A stretch of 64,000 bases of DNA from the NCBI GenBank assembly GCA_019096065.1, contig JAGUCH010000001.1, positions 8,866,001 to 8,930,000 on the forward strand, in the 5' to 3' direction. Shown piece after piece: positions 15,224 through 29,600 of the stretch (its first letter is position 1; every line of letters begins with the position of its first letter). The position numbers and the translations under genes are program-made. This DNA is from Paracyclopina nana. Lineage: Eukaryota; Arthropoda; Copepoda; Cyclopoida; Cyclopettidae. The notes below the pieces were generated by a model that saw only the letters and a program-made list of their open reading frames with translations, was not told the origin of the DNA and made no database searches.

Positions 15224-18200
15224 GCTGTTTGGAAGTTGATTAGCATTTTAAAATCCAAGCCAGTTTTTTTATATCTACATGGCGCGTAACTTACCTAAAT
15301 AAGGGGTCTGCCTGTTGAAAAATGAGCTTGTATTATATTAGAACACCTGGTGAGTGAGACTGGCCGTCAAAAATGCTTGAAATGGTTTTTATTAGTATTA
15401 TCTTTCACAGTGATCTCATCTTAGTGGAAAAAAGGTGACTGATGGGCCAAAGAAAGGCTTGACATGTCAATTTTTGCGCCAGAAAAGCACAGCCAGGCAG
15501 ATCCAATCTGTGATATTTCACCCCACCCAGTTTGAATGCAAGCCACGTAAGGGCCGTAATCTACAACAAGATTGCCAAGAAACTGCACAAGCTCGCCAAT
15601 TGGGAGGAGATATTGTTCGCCTAGGACTCCTCGGTGAACTTTAGGGCAAGGTGAAGATCTCTACCATGCGCACAAATTAGAAATCATCTGATAAGCATAA
15701 CCGGAAGTCCGGTCGTGTTTGTAGTAGGCTGATGATAAGTGCCTTTGTCAAGAGCTGCCAACTTGGCGTGCTAGTGTTTCTTAAGGCCGAATTTCGCAGG
15801 AAATCGGTCCATGTCTAGGCCTTCCATGTGCGGCCAAATTAACGCCCAGGCGAGAAAAGGGCCCCTAGTAATGGGTTGACAAACCTCCCGGTCTGTTTGC
15901 TCAATGCATTATGAAAATAATGAAATAATCGGTCCACCCACACCACTTTCACCTTCTATTCAGGGGGTGGCTCCTAGCCCATTATTACGATGTGGCTCAA
16001 AAAATCGCACATTTATATGTAAATGAGTTGAGCCCTTTGAGGTCGTCGCATCTTGGACATTATTATGAAGATGAAGGCATTTCCCAATTCCTGGTCTGAC
16101 AGATCCCTCCCACGTGTCACGTTTTCCTGCTAGCGCTAGGATCATCAAGTAATTTTGACAGCCAATTGAGCACTTCGATCAGATGAAAAAACAACTTATG
16201 AAAAATCTCAAAGGGCGAATGGTAATCTGCTGTGTCAAAGAAAAGCCATGCCCCAATGAAAGTTTCTAACTTCATCAAGACAAACTATTGTTATGGTGCC
16301 GTATGGGATGATCAAGCTCTTCATTGAAGAAGAATACTTCGCATTTACAGATTGTAGGACATATTATTCATGGTGGGGCTGCAAGCATCAGTAAAATGGT
16401 CAAAGGTCATGCCCATTTCTTCCCTGTCATTACCTTTCGTTATGCCCGAAATATATCACGAGCAATCGACGAAAAAACGCAGTATTATTAGCATACCCTT
16501 CAGGGTTTTTTTCGGTCACAGCCATGTTAATTTGAAGGAACACCCACTCTCATGCAGAAAAAGTCGTCAAGCCTAATGAGCTCATCATTAACTGGAGCCG
16601 CCCTCGTCAAAGTGCTCGCATTTCTCATAAGTCCTCGTTAAAGCCTTTTTTACCCTTCCTACTTTCAGCTGCAATGAATTGTAAACCCTTCTTATATTTT
16701 AGGGCTTCCATTCTCAATAACTTTCACGATTCTCAATGGCGTTCGTCATCCCACATGGATTAACCTGACGATATTTATTTGAAAACCATCCATTTTATTT
16801 AAACATGACTGAAGATAAATCATGCTAGTTTTTATTCAAAATTCGCTTATTTGGTCATCCATGGCTAGGAAAGAAATTAATCATAATTAACATGCAATTT
16901 TTCACACGACGACGACATCTGGTGGCAGAAAGTATGGATGTGCACTTTTGAAATTGTTACTTTTTCAATCGAAAGCATTCTTGCCCCCATTTTGGGACAA
17001 AACATTCCGTTTCCCACCACTTTATGAAGGTAGTTTTTTAGTTGGAGCTACCTGCTATGCATGCAATTATCGCTTCGACTGTCAATTGTTTGTGCAAAGA
17101 AGTGTTTGTTGTTGTGGATGAAGAAGGTACGTCGTGATAGCTGCAAAAAATGACTTCTCCCACGAACCTGAATAACTTTTGTCACTCGAACTGGATGACT
17201 TGGCAGTACTTTTACTATTCTAGTTCAATTAGTAAATGAGGTTTGGGAATCGGGAGAAAGGCACGTACTAAGCAAATTCCACGCTCTTATGAACTTTGGC
17301 CCATAAACAAACAACTCTCGTAGCATGTGAGAGAATGGGCCACTATGGGGCAAACATCTAGCTCAAGTGAAGTGCTATCTGGTTTCTAAAAATAAGGCTC
17401 TGCGATGTCATGGTAGCATGAGCTCTTTTGGAAACTTGGTAATAATTTCTGCTGTCAACTTTGCGATGACAAGCAAGTTTCCAAGACTACTATACAACTG
17501 CATCTTATTGATCTTGATTAGATGACACGAAATCTGTAATAGCGGAGCTAGCAAGCCTTTTAAGAATAATGGTCGGAAGTCACCCGAGCCAAGATCAACG
17601 CATAACTTTCATCACTGTGCATAGATCACATGTTGCCATTTTATACCACTATATAGCAGTATATGCTGCAAGCATGCTTGGACTACTCCGATATTTATGG
17701 CAGGCTAACTTGGAATAGCAATGAGTAGGCTCACGAAATGGACGCCATCACGAAACTGATCGTCGTCTAATTTGGATCAGGAGCATTGACAAAACGGCCA
17801 TCGTTAGTTGGGCTCCGCCCGATGCCTTGAAAAAGATATCCGCCCCGTAAGTAGAGCCCACATATCATCTTGACACGCCACATTTGAGGCCGATCGGCAC
17901 GACCATAACCACCTTGGAAGAAACTAAGCTACTGATGATGAGCTCCACATTTTTTTAGATTTATCTGTCGCCCTAACTGCTCAGAATCTTGCAATAATAT
18001 GAAGCGTCTAGAGCAAAAGAAAATGCGTACGTCAGTTCGGTTCTTTTTCCTTTTTCTAGAATGCGCAGCTAGCAAGGAAATTTTGTTAAATGGACATTCC
18101 GTCAGTGATTCCCCGGCAAACCCGTTCCCATTTTTCTGCATCGATCACAGCATTGGAACCGTGTAAAAGTGGATCCCGCGCGTGTGACTTTGCGTGCTGC

Positions 18201-18509
18201 ACTGGCGTTCTTCTTGGCGGTGATTTGAACGCCGGTTGACGGTTGGGAAGCAGCGTAGTGCGTTGGAGTGGGTCGTCAGTGAGGTAGTTGTAGAACATTG
18301 GGATCTCGATCTTTTGCTTCGGTTTTAACCTCGGATGCATGCGCGTGCCCTGGATCGCCCGCGGTACAAGAAGATCATCACCAAAAATCCTCTTCATTCC
18401 GCTCACTGAGCCCGGATCGGCAACAAGTGGCATAGCACCATTTTGACCAACGCGACCACATTTAGCAGCACATACCATGATCTCAGAGTCGGGCAGTGCT
18501 GTAGAAGCC

Positions 18510-20620
18510 ATGTTGAGGTCACCAGGATTCCCCTCATTTTCGGCCACAGCCATCGACCATCAAAGGGTAAGGCTACTTTTTAATTTTCCTAGCTTTTGTA
18601 CACTAATAATAAGTTGTGATTGAACGTCAATTAATGCGCGAGAAAAAAATGCTTGCACTAGCTGCGTAAAAGGTTAATCCTTTGGATGCAATTTTGCCAC
18701 GGATCCTTGAATTTAATTTCACATCGCTCCAATCTTTTTTATTTTCGCCGTCGTCATGGCTTTAAATGTTTGCTCCAGTAAACCATTTCACGGCCGTAGA
18801 AATTGTAAAGTTGCTCCATGCTAATCCGATATCGAAAGCAAAATCACTTGCTGCGCACGCGGCAGTGAGTTTGCGTGTCACAATGGCCTACTGTTATACT
18901 TTGTGAAATGCGACTGATTTTTATGAGGAAATTGTCGTCATAGAAATCGCATGTAAGCAGGCTGATTTTTTATGCTCCTTAGTATTTAGCCAAATGGCCC
19001 AATTAAGTGCAGCAGAAATGATGGTCACGTCATGTGATAATGACACGTTCTCTAATACGGCAGCGTGACCGAAATCGTTCCATTCTTCTTCCTACGATGT
19101 ATGCGTTTTTGACGCACCAAAGAAACGATGTTTGTGCAATATTGGTTCAGATTTTTCTTGCAACGCCTTCTCGACCTTGGTACGCACTACAGCTAGGAAT
19201 AGAGTAGCTAGGTTCGGCAGGAAACTGTTTCACAATAGTAACTCTATCTTGGTGGCAAAAATTGTCGTATATGCGATGATAGAAGTCAAGCATAACCTTG
19301 CACCTTCGACCGGAACATGCAAAATACTCTAGGATTTCTTGCCAATGCCAAATATCAAGGAGTATAAAATAAATACGAGAGCTAATTTTACGGACTGCTA
19401 ATCAGAAGTTTCCTTCATTTACATTACAGTTGGACAGGCTGGACCCCATGCAAAACCAAATGTGCAGAGTTTGTGAGGAGCCTGCAGCTGGCTTCCACTT
19501 TGGAGCTTTCACATGCGAAGGCTGCAAGTCTTTCTTTGGACGGACCTGCAACAATCAAAGCGTAATCCAAGAATGCAAAAACAACTATCGCTGTGTGGTT
19601 GATAAGAAGAACCGCACTGCTTGTAAAGCTTGTCGCCTTCGCAAATGCCTCATGGTAGGCATGTCCAAGTCTGGCTCGAGGTATGGCCGCAGATCGAATT
19701 GGTTCAAAATCCATTGCCTTATGCAGCAATCACTGGGCGGAGGCTCACCTTCCAAGAAGTCTTCTCCGTCCTCTTCTGGAGGGCCCTCTGCGCCACCATC
19801 GATGTCAACTGAAGTATCTCCTCTGAGTTCATCTTCTTTGAGCCCTTCATCTCCTCCCAGATCTTGGTCGTCTCATAAAGAAGCTGCCATCAGTCCGAAA
19901 ATAGAACCGGACTTGAGGAGGAGCCCCGACAACGCTCCTACCATGGTCCCAAGAACCTCCAGCATTGGCTGCACCCCTTTCGCATCTCTTATGTCGCGAC
20001 CACTTTCGCCACCGATGATGAAGCAGCAGCCGCCCTCATCAGTTTCATCGGACGCGATGGCTTCCCTGCCCTCCCTTTACGGTTTCCCAGGCTTCCCTCT
20101 GATGTCTGCTCCAGGCCTTCACAACTTGCCTTTCCACAAGCAAGCTCTTCTGAGCCCATTACTGGCCCACTCTCACCTCTGGCAAATGGCCAGAGCCAAC
20201 CCTCTATTGTCAGGAGGAGTACGACCAGAGCTTGACCTCATGGCAGAACACAAGGCCCTCATGGAGAGGTTTGCTGCTGCTGCAATGGCCGCCCAATCTG
20301 CTGCTGCGGCTGCGGCCGCTTCAGCGGCAGCCTCAGCAGCCAAAGACCTCAAAGAGAAGGAGGAGGAGACTCGATCTTTTGCCGACCACAACTCTTCTCC
20401 ACCATGCTCACCAAAGAGGGATGAGTCCACCCAAAACGCGCCGATAGATTTAAGTAACAAAAAAAGTAGTGACGAAGAAGGTTCAACCACCGACGAGGAA
20501 ATGGCGTCCATTCACGAAAAGAGTTTTAAGAAAGTCAAGTCAGACCTCAATAGAAATGTCGTGGTCCAACATAGCAGTGATGATGAAGATGAAGAAGAGC
20601 TAGATGTTGGGGGAAAATAG
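18510..20620 (+). CDS. Knirps-family (NR0A) orphan nuclear receptor, paralogue A
   Basis: There are two coding exons, 18510-18566 and 19430-20620, joined over a GT-AG intron of 863 nt in phase 0, giving 415 residues. Exon 1 encodes [19 protein letters not shown]. Exon 2 opens with LDRLDP and then the two-finger C4 DNA-binding domain (about residues 31-97, P-box CEGCKSFF). The family's kni-box follows (about 101-119, [15 protein letters not shown]). There is no ligand-binding domain, as expected for NR0A. The rest is Ser/Pro-rich, with [11 protein letters not shown] (about 254-264), an alanine-rich run (about 301-323), a CtBP-type motif PIDLS (357-361, codons 20441-20455) and an acidic tail. 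It should act in the nucleus as a sequence-specific repressor. An in-frame ATG at 18477 with A at -3 could add 11 residues; I chose 18510 because it aligns with the start of paralogue B. No AATAAA is evident soon after the stop. Confidence 0.94.
18567..19429 (+). other. Intron 1 of knirps-like gene A
   Basis: The 863-nt intron has donor AGG|GTAAGG and acceptor ACATTACAG. It interrupts the gene at the same codon position as the 907-nt intron in paralogue B, six codons before the MQNQM that opens the DNA-binding domain. It contains short chance open frames only. Confidence 0.85.
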
Positions 20621-23600
20621 ATAATCACTTCCATTTTGTATAACTTTGTTATAACTCTTTGTTTATTTGATAAAATATTGTGCCATGCTCTCTTTCCCTC
20701 TCACTATTTACTTTTATTTTTATACCTTATATTACATTTAATGCTTCCTATTATTGCGATTGTATACACTCTGGCCCCGTTCCATTGATCACAAATTGTA
20801 CTATGATTTTGTAGAGCAGCAAATAGATACTACTTAGTTGTTTTCTCATTAATCTGATCATCCAGTTTTCCTCGCTCCAAAGAGCCCTTTGATTTCAATG
20901 TCAAAGTGCATGCGATTTCTGCGTAAATTGCAATATGTAGCAGTTGCGATTTTCTACCAAAAAGTAGTCATGGATTGGCAGCCATGCTTGAAGAAAAGAT
21001 ATATATCCTTAGCTAAATTGTATGAAGACGTCGACCTTGATCGCAGTGGTCGTACAGCGTTACGACGAAAAAGTATTTGGAGTGTGACGGGAGCCTAAAG
21101 TATTTGCAACGATTCAACACAAAGCCGCAAAGTACAAATAAGAGCAAGTTGCTTTTATTTGTTTCATAGGCCGTGCAGTTAATGAATCTATCATTAAAAT
21201 ATTCTAGAATTATTAAACTAGCCTCTAAGCCTAATGTCCAGTTCATGTATGCCCCAAACTCCTTAGGAAAATGTACAAAAAACACCTCGAGTAAAGGAAA
21301 AAAATGTCTTATGACAAGCGCTAGCTGATTCAAAAAAAATCAGATCGACTTTTAGCTAAAATCTAATTTTGGATATTCACTGCTCCACATTTTAGTCCTT
21401 TTGATCAAAACCAATAGTTAAATTTAACAATTTATGATCAAAGAAACTTGCAGAAAGCTAATTTGTTGTGAAATATGCTGAAAACCATGAGACAAAACGG
21501 CAAAAATTGCCTTAAAAAACGCTGCTCGGCCCCAAGCTGAACTCGGAGAGTGGCAGTCAGCAACAGATTCACTTTTCCTTAAGACAATTTTTCCTTACTT
21601 TTTAAGGCATGAAGGCATTCTTGATACATTAACAAGGCATAAAAGGACTCATAAGTATGTGTAAGAGTCTTTGATTGCCTTCAGCTGCTGGTGAGCATTT
21701 TTTTACCATTCGAAGCGTGAAAACAAAAAAGGGGACAATCTTGCAACAGGATATGCAACAAATGTTTTTAAAAGAAACAATTACATCGTTAGCATTCTGA
21801 GGCAATTTACTGCTATGTTTGCAGTCCGTTCCAATCCAGCATTTTATTTTGAAGCATTCGATCCATAAACTGTGAAAAGGAATTTGTTAACACTTTCGAT
21901 TCCAAGGTGCTTAAACTTAATGGCAGTCTATTTTAGTGTGTGTCGTAAATATTTTCCAATCGTCCCAGTCCACCAAATGGATCAATTAAACAGATTTGTC
22001 GTAGAAATCTGGTGACCTTTAAGCCAAGCTTGGCCTCTCAGCTACTAACTATCGTGCTGAGATTTGGACACATTGGCCATGTGATATATTAGTGCAGACC
22101 AATCTGGGGCCAAATAAATCTGGGGCCAATCAACTGCCCATCGTCGTGTAAAATAATCTGGATCTGCTACTTCAAACCACCACAAAATAAATGCCTTTTT
22201 CACCGAAGTTTCACCGTGGGGATCCCTCATGCGTCAGACAAGGGTGAAATTGCTGAATTCCTTTCCCCCTCCTCTAAATACCAAATTACCAAGAGTGTTA
22301 TCTGGTACCGTAATAATTAGATAGCCTTCCTGACCAATGCTCAAATGGCCACTGATTTTAATATTGGGCTGGTGACGGCACATTTAGCCCAAATGTTTTA
22401 ACAGTTACTTCTTGCTCGTCCATCGTCATTTTTGTCCCACCCGATCTGAGCATAATCATGGAATTCCAGAGAAATGAGGAGCAGAAATTGGAATAGGGTT
22501 GGACCCCAAATGCCAGCTAAAAGTCGAAAAACAACGCAAGCCCTCAAGGGTTGAAAATGCTGTCCTAGATTGCAATCAGGTCAGGAAAAAGGGATTTATT
22601 TTGCTGTTTACCTCCATTTTTCAACTACCTGTTTACGTCGTTTTGACCCAAGTTCTAATTTTGTCCGAAAGTAGATTTACAGGGCGCGGACCGACGACGA
22701 ATTATGGATCCCGTTACGATTTGCAACAGCCTCAAAGACCCTCCTCATCTGAATGCACAAAATAGCAGGAAGCTATTACAGCAGCACTCTTGATTTTTTC
22801 ACTTTCACTGATTTTCAATGTCGGCAACTTCCGCTGGAGTAAGTGGTGAAAGAGACGAAATGCATAAATAGAAATGCTGGAAGGCTTTTAGAAACTGAGC
22901 CTGTTTTGTTGCTTGATGAGGGAGCGAATCATCAGTTTTTAGAACTGCTGAGACGACGGTTGACTGGCTCCTTTTTTCTAAGCAAAACAAGGATGGAAGC
23001 TGAAGTGCTTGTCGCAGTAAAATCATTTTGTGATATTTTGCAGCGTCACGCATTAATAACTCGTATTGAAAGAAGAGTTTCTTTTGGAGGTCAAGGTTGG
23101 CAAAAAAGATTTGATAGAAAGATTATACTGCAGCTTCATACAAAAAATGTTTGTCAATCCTATCCAAAAAAAATCCATTCGTGATGTGTTTTCACGGTAG
23201 ATGACTTTTGCATACGCACATATATCTTGGCTTAATTGATGCAATTAAATGGAGGCTGAAAAAAAAGCTGACAGCACATGATCAGGGCTGAACTTGAAGC
23301 ATTCGGTGGCTGGATGATACAATTGGACACTCGGTGGGATGCCATTGTTGTCCAAAAATCAGTCTGGCCTCTAGTCTAGCCGCCCAATAAAAGTGATTTT
23401 TCCTGACCCGCCCGCGTGACCGGAGCAGCGAGGAAAGCTGACCGTGCGCGCGCGAGAGCAGCTAGAGGAGGCGCGCGTCCGCACTTGACCAGAGCATTTT
23501 CGATTTTTCATACCCCATTTCCCACGATGCTATATTTGTCCCAAACGAAAATTTGTGCCCTAATAATAGCGAAATAATGGACCCGATTGTATTTGTCTGG

Positions 23601-26600
23601 CTGGGTGGCAAATTGCTCTTTTTTGACGTTTTCGACTTTTCCATAGATAAGAGGAGGGATCGCTGCTGGACATTTAAATCCCAGACAGATTAAAATGCTC
23701 TATTTTTGGCCACATCCTTATCCATTTTTGTAATCTCCACCCTGGTTTCAATGTTTTTGGAATTTTTGGTTGGATTAGACTGTCACAGATATTTCATTGC
23801 CTTTTTAATGGTTGAAGCTCTCAAAAGAATTCGGGCTCTGTTTGTTGGCGTGACTCGCTGACATTAATTCCGTTTATTTTTGGAAGCTGAGCGTACATAC
23901 CCTATGACTGAGATTTATGGAACATGACATGCTCATTGCTGGCCTGTGATGTCTTAGTAAATAAAAGCAATCTGGATTTCTATCAGAGCGAATTCGGATT
24001 TTCTTTATATAAAGCCTGATTTATCTGTTGTCCATTTTTTTGGCCTTGCTCAGTTCAAGCTAACACTATGTAATGAGAAAACAATTTATTCAATCATTTA
24101 CAAACTTCTGCTTGCTATTTGCTGCTGAAAGCATTCTGAAAAAACGACCTCCTTCCAAATCCATTCAGCAGTTTTGCTACGAGTTCATCAATTCGTAATC
24201 TACGATCATTACTCTTGTGACCAATATTGCTGAGATGAACAATCCACAAAAAAAAAGAATCGGCGGCTACTGACCATGATTCAGCGGAGGTCATAAAAAG
24301 TGGATCTAGATTGACCGATCATCATCCGTCATCATGTGGTAGTCGAACACAATGTTGTAGTGGTTGACAGGTTAAGCCCAGAATCAGAACAGAGTGATTG
24401 ACTAGAGCTGATACTATCGTGGAATTTGGTCCCAGACATCTGGACTATTTTCAGTGAAATGTAGTACAGTACTGGTCCATTGTGCTGCAAGATTTGGGGC
24501 ATGATCTTTACAGTCAACCTGGCTTGACCAACTTCATGGTATTTCAAGAAAAGCTTCTATTTCGGATGTTCTCAGAGTTTTTACCGTAGCAGCCCCCACC
24601 TTGGAAGCATGCTTAACTTCAAAGTGGAATGCTTTATCGTAGCTCTCCTTGCTATTACAATTTGTGCTTCTATTTGCCACGAATTTTTTCAGCCCTGCTT
24701 CTCACCTCGTTTAGTAAGCGAAACGGTAGAATGTCACGAGAGGCATATTGCTCCCGTAAAACCACATGCATAACGTTACGTGTCAGCTCCGAGATTTCCA
24801 TCCCAGATTTTGGATTCCCTTTTCATCTAGTTTTAGGTTTGGTGCAGAGTTATGGTTTCATTCCATCAAGCTCCCTTTTTGGCCACATGTTGCGCGCGCA
24901 GTCTCTGGCTGAGATTTATAAATTGGCATTCCAGGAGATCAAGTTAGACCTTTTGGGTACCAGAATGAAAATGTTCGGCATTAAGCCCGGGATCATCGGC
25001 AGCCTTTTTGTTTTTATGCCATGCCAACAGCCGCACTAAAAATATCCATTTTCTGCATAACTATTCCATCTCCCCCGTTTTATGCTACATTTATGTGCCG
25101 TAATATAACCACTGCTGAGATGAATCGCATCAAAATAGCTCAATTGCGGGCGCGCAAAGCTACTCAGCTGTTGCCATCCAAACCAGTTAGGCATGCAGTG
25201 CATTGCATCAATTGATTGAGCGTACGTTGCAATAATAGTCCCCTAATTTTTTCACCCTGTCCGAATTAGTTCTACTTGATGAGGTGGACATTCAAAGCAC
25301 AATGGGGCTCATAAATAGCCTTTTAGACATTGAAAAGTGGCTCGCAAGGGGTCATCAAGACCGGCGATCTCGGGCTTTGATTTTGACCACATAAATTGTT
25401 TGCCAATTTGGACCCTTTTAAAGCCACAAAAGGGGGACGGACTACTTTGAAATTTCAAAAATGTGCCCCACCAGCCAAGCAGGCAGCTGCATGTTTTGTC
25501 CAAACATTAGTTGAAGCATGACAGCAGATTGACAGAAAAATGAGATGGGCATACGACATGATTTTGTAACGTAGTCGATTGATTTGGACAGTTGTACAAA
25601 AGAATGTCGCGCGCGGTTACAATTCTTGACCCTCCAAAAAGTCGGTTGGCCTTGTTCGATGCAAGCGCATTTCGGCCCGTTTTTCTGGCCGGGAAGTGCA
25701 TCATATACATAATAAGAAGCTCTCTTCAAAGTAGTGCACCATCAATTTGGCGGCAGCCGTGGCATGCAGGCAGGGTGCTAAATCGGGTGAGAGCCCGATT
25801 AGATCTGGGTTAACCCCTATAAAACCAAGCATAATGGTGCCTGCCATACATAGCCAGCTCGAATTAGGAGAGAGTCCATATAGAGACCCCGATGTAAATT
25901 GATAGGCACCCATTGTCCGCCCGCAACCTCCTCATCCAAAATGGTCCACGGCTAATTTTTAACAATTACCCTGCACACATATTAGCTTTACGGCCCAATT
26001 TCATGTGCAATTTATTGAAAAATTCCATATAGGAATAAAAAAGGGGCATTGACTTCGCTGATTAGAGTTGATCTAGCGTTTCCTCTGTTACGTGTTTAGT
26101 AAATGATCCCATTGAAACGGGCTAGATAAAATTATCAAGCATATAGTTCTGTTTATGTATGTTTTATCTCCTTATCGAAGCGGGAAACGCCAAAAAATGC
26201 GCTTTTACAGTGCACCTTAAAATTACCCAATTTTCAAAGCCACTAGCGCGTTTTTGACGATAACTCTCTAGTCATAAGTTGCAGAGGTGAAATTTGATTA
26301 GACTACGTCTTGTAAAGCGAAGCATTGAATCTTGGGATAGCTATCTGGAGCATGCGTTGCGCCACAAGCGCTCTGATTTCCATTGGAAACTGGTTCAAGC
26401 AAAGTCGGCTTGCTCCAGAATGGGAGGAGCCTGCCTTCGCAGACTTGGATGCTAGACTGAAGAAAGTGCCTGTCTGTGGCTTAAGCTTGGAAAATGCAGA
26501 CTCGTGAAAACATCCACATGATCGAGGTATTCGCCGATTGCGCACCCGCGCGGTACGTCATATCATTTATTAACAATTCAAATATTTTCAAACCTACTTT

Positions 26601-29600
26601 ATGGGCTTGTTGATGAAGTCATATTGCAGGCTTATGCATGACATGTGTTCCAGATTACTTCAACCCAGTAGGGGTGCATAACCATCAAGATTTACGCTGA
26701 ATTAGAAAATCCACAGCTGACAAAGATGCCACGTCAAGATCAACCTTCCAACATTTCCAATTCCACTTTTGTAAGCATTTGGAAACCTTTTTTCGGCTTA
26801 CTTCATTGCTGTCGGGTTATTGGACGGATTTGAGATTTGGTGCCAGTGATTTAGTTGAGCCAATTTAATTTGCTTGGTGCATAACAATGATAAGTGGCTC
26901 GAGCCATCGTCGTCATTTTCTTCATCATCATTGTAGCTGTAGCTAGAACCGGCCACCGCTGTGACAATTCATATGCCTAGATATGATCAAAACTGTCTCG
27001 AGTGCAAAAGTCTACGGATATTTGTTCAATAAATTAGACTCACAGTATGCCCCATGAAATATTGTCTCTCCACTGACATTAGCTCAAGCGAAAAAGCAAG
27101 CGTTCACCTCAGATAAAATCGAATTCCAAACAGGCCAGCAGCAAAATTGGCCTGTATAATTCGGCGATGTATGATACACTATGCTACAGATGTATCCGGA
27201 TTACCTAAATACTCACATTGGTGTTGCCTGGTGGATCTTTATGATGAATCTTGCGGTCAAGTCTGGCCATTGTGTGGCTCTAGCATTCCATCATGACTGT
27301 GCAAGAAGATGGCCCAACATTATTTCCATAGAATGCTCTGTTTACTTGAGGTGTCGAGTTATCGTAGAGGTCCTCTGTGTAAACCTCCGCCCATTTGTCA
27401 AGTCCACCTAGCAAGTCCGCCGATCTAGATCTCTTGCTCTTGACGGCATGGGCTCTTGAAATATTTATACTGCACGCTGAAGAAACAACTTGTGTTTACT
27501 CGGTCCCACAATGTTCAACATGCGGACTCTGCAAATTGACGTCGCAGCAGCCTCGAATTTTTGTTTTGGCTTCTGCTCTTCGAGTAGTATTACACCCATT
27601 TTCATTCAAATCATACGTTTGCTTCTCTCTGGCTTTTTTGTGAGAACACACAACAGTTTTGAGGTGCATCTCTCAGATTTTTTGCGAGCCAAAAGTGCAA
27701 CAAAGATATGCCACGATTGGCTGCGGCATTTTTCATTCCCCTTGAGCTAGCAAAATTAGAGGCGAGTGCAAAAACCGTTGTAAATCGGAGTGGTTTTTAA
27801 AAGGTGATCGTGGACTAATTGCCAAACATTGTTTTCCAGCCAAAAAGTCAACAAATCAGAGTGGCTGCACAATGCATGCATAGTGCACGTTGGGGCTTTT
27901 GACCAGCAAAAACGACCCAACTTTGAGATGGAGCCGAAGAGCAAAAATAGCACTGCTGATCTAGTATACCCTCCGTGTGTGCCAACTTCTGTCTTCATAT
28001 CGTGATGTTGACCAGAATTCGAATTTTGACTGTTGGGGCAAACACTCGACAATCTGGCCACACAAAACCAATGCTATCCTCGTCGGTTGCTTGCTATAAA
28101 AGTGCCCGTAGGCCAATCGGCTGCACCATTTGGGCCCAATGAGAACAAGGAATTTAGCCTGGTATTACACATTTTTGAGGTGAAATGCTCATCTGATGGT
28201 TGGCGCATTAATCTGCGGGCAGAATCAGTGATGGCCATTAGTCAAAATGAAAATGAAGACTTTTTTGATTTTATGTTGCCTAAATAAACAGAGATTAATG
28301 GAGAGATGAGATGTAGCAACGGGGGATCACTTCTCGAGATAATATGGCTTCAGACATTTTTAGCTGCGTGAATCAAGCAAGACTTCTGCCTGGAATACAT
28401 AATGAAGTAGGTGGTGGACACCGGGGCCAATATGATGAGCCAAGTCGCAATTCACCGAAAATGTGACCCCTTCAACGACACACTCGAAAGACTCGCCTCA
28501 TGTACAACACGCGTGACCACTTGACTTCTCAGCCAGATCCTAGCTGCTCAAATGACTTTTCCGCCGGGCTGCCAGACATTTGCTTGGATACCACAGCATT
28601 ATCGTATTCTCAGGAATAATGAGGGCAAGGAACCATTTAGGGAGATTTCTATTTGTCATGACTCAAGCCTAAGACTAGAAATTGTGGAATAGTGGAGCTT
28701 GCATGTTTGCTTGACACAGAAAAGCCAGAGGAAAGGAAGTTACGGCCAAGAATGCTAAAACTAAAGCTCAGTGCTCAGCATTTTAGAATGACCACGAGCG
28801 TCCTGTTTAATCAAGAAAGGTTGCGAGATTGACACGCTTCAAATTACGTAGCCTCCCTTTCGTAACAGCCAAATTGTGTTTCATTATGCTTTTATGATTT
28901 TCATGAATATGATGAGCACCTTCAGAAGCTGACAAAATATTCATGCCGTATCAAGGCGGAAAATTTCTTCTGATAAAATGGTTTGATAAGAAGGGTCCCG
29001 AGTAATTTATGTTTATTAAGAAATTAGTATTTTATTTTTATTGTGATAGTGACTAGAGCTGGCAATCCTTAATTCGGAGTAGTGTACGTGCATGGAGACT
29101 CTCAGCAGGTGGCAGTTCAGCTACAAGAGACCTGAGAGCTCGATCGCAACTCTCAGCTTGAGCATTCCACAGCAAAGCAACGTGCACTTCTTTTAAGCAT
29201 GATCAAGCAATCAATCAAGACTTTTCCAGAAGAGACGCATAAAACGAATTAGTGATGGGCAAAATTACTGACCTGAAATCGAGCGTAAGCTACGGAGAGG
29301 CAAGGGGACACCAATGATCATGAATCGCCAAAAATCCTCCTTAGAAATCGCTAACAACGAGTACGAGAACGTGTCCACGCGATCACCAATCAAGGCATGA
29401 CTTTCAGATATCTCAAGTAAATTCAATTAATTTTACGACTCTGATCTTTAAACTTTTATTGCCCACAGTGACCTCCGACGAACTCCTTAATTAAAGTGGG
29501 CTCTCATCAAGGGTATACCATAAATTCAGGCAAATGAAATGGGATGTTTTGTTGGCAGGAGGATTGCATTGGTTCTCTTTTTATTCATTCTTTTGTTTGA

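Larger units (their letters stand above)
1..18476. other. Long gene-free stretch upstream of knirps-like gene A
   Basis: I see no coding region I can support. Open frames here are short (mostly under 110 codons), lack recognisable domains, and show no pairing with splice sites. Contents I can name are small CAG/CTG tracts and one 155-bp palindromic transposon at 15069-15223. Because the first gene downstream is a knirps-type developmental transcription factor, this DNA may include its enhancers or an untranslated first exon. That is inference only. No tRNA-like or rRNA-like sequence was noticed. Confidence 0.6.

Noticed and set aside
18086..18553. 155-codon open frame on the minus strand
   Set aside because: It overlaps exon 1 of knirps-like gene A in antisense, has no recognisable domain, and an ORF of this length is expected about once by chance in 64 kb.
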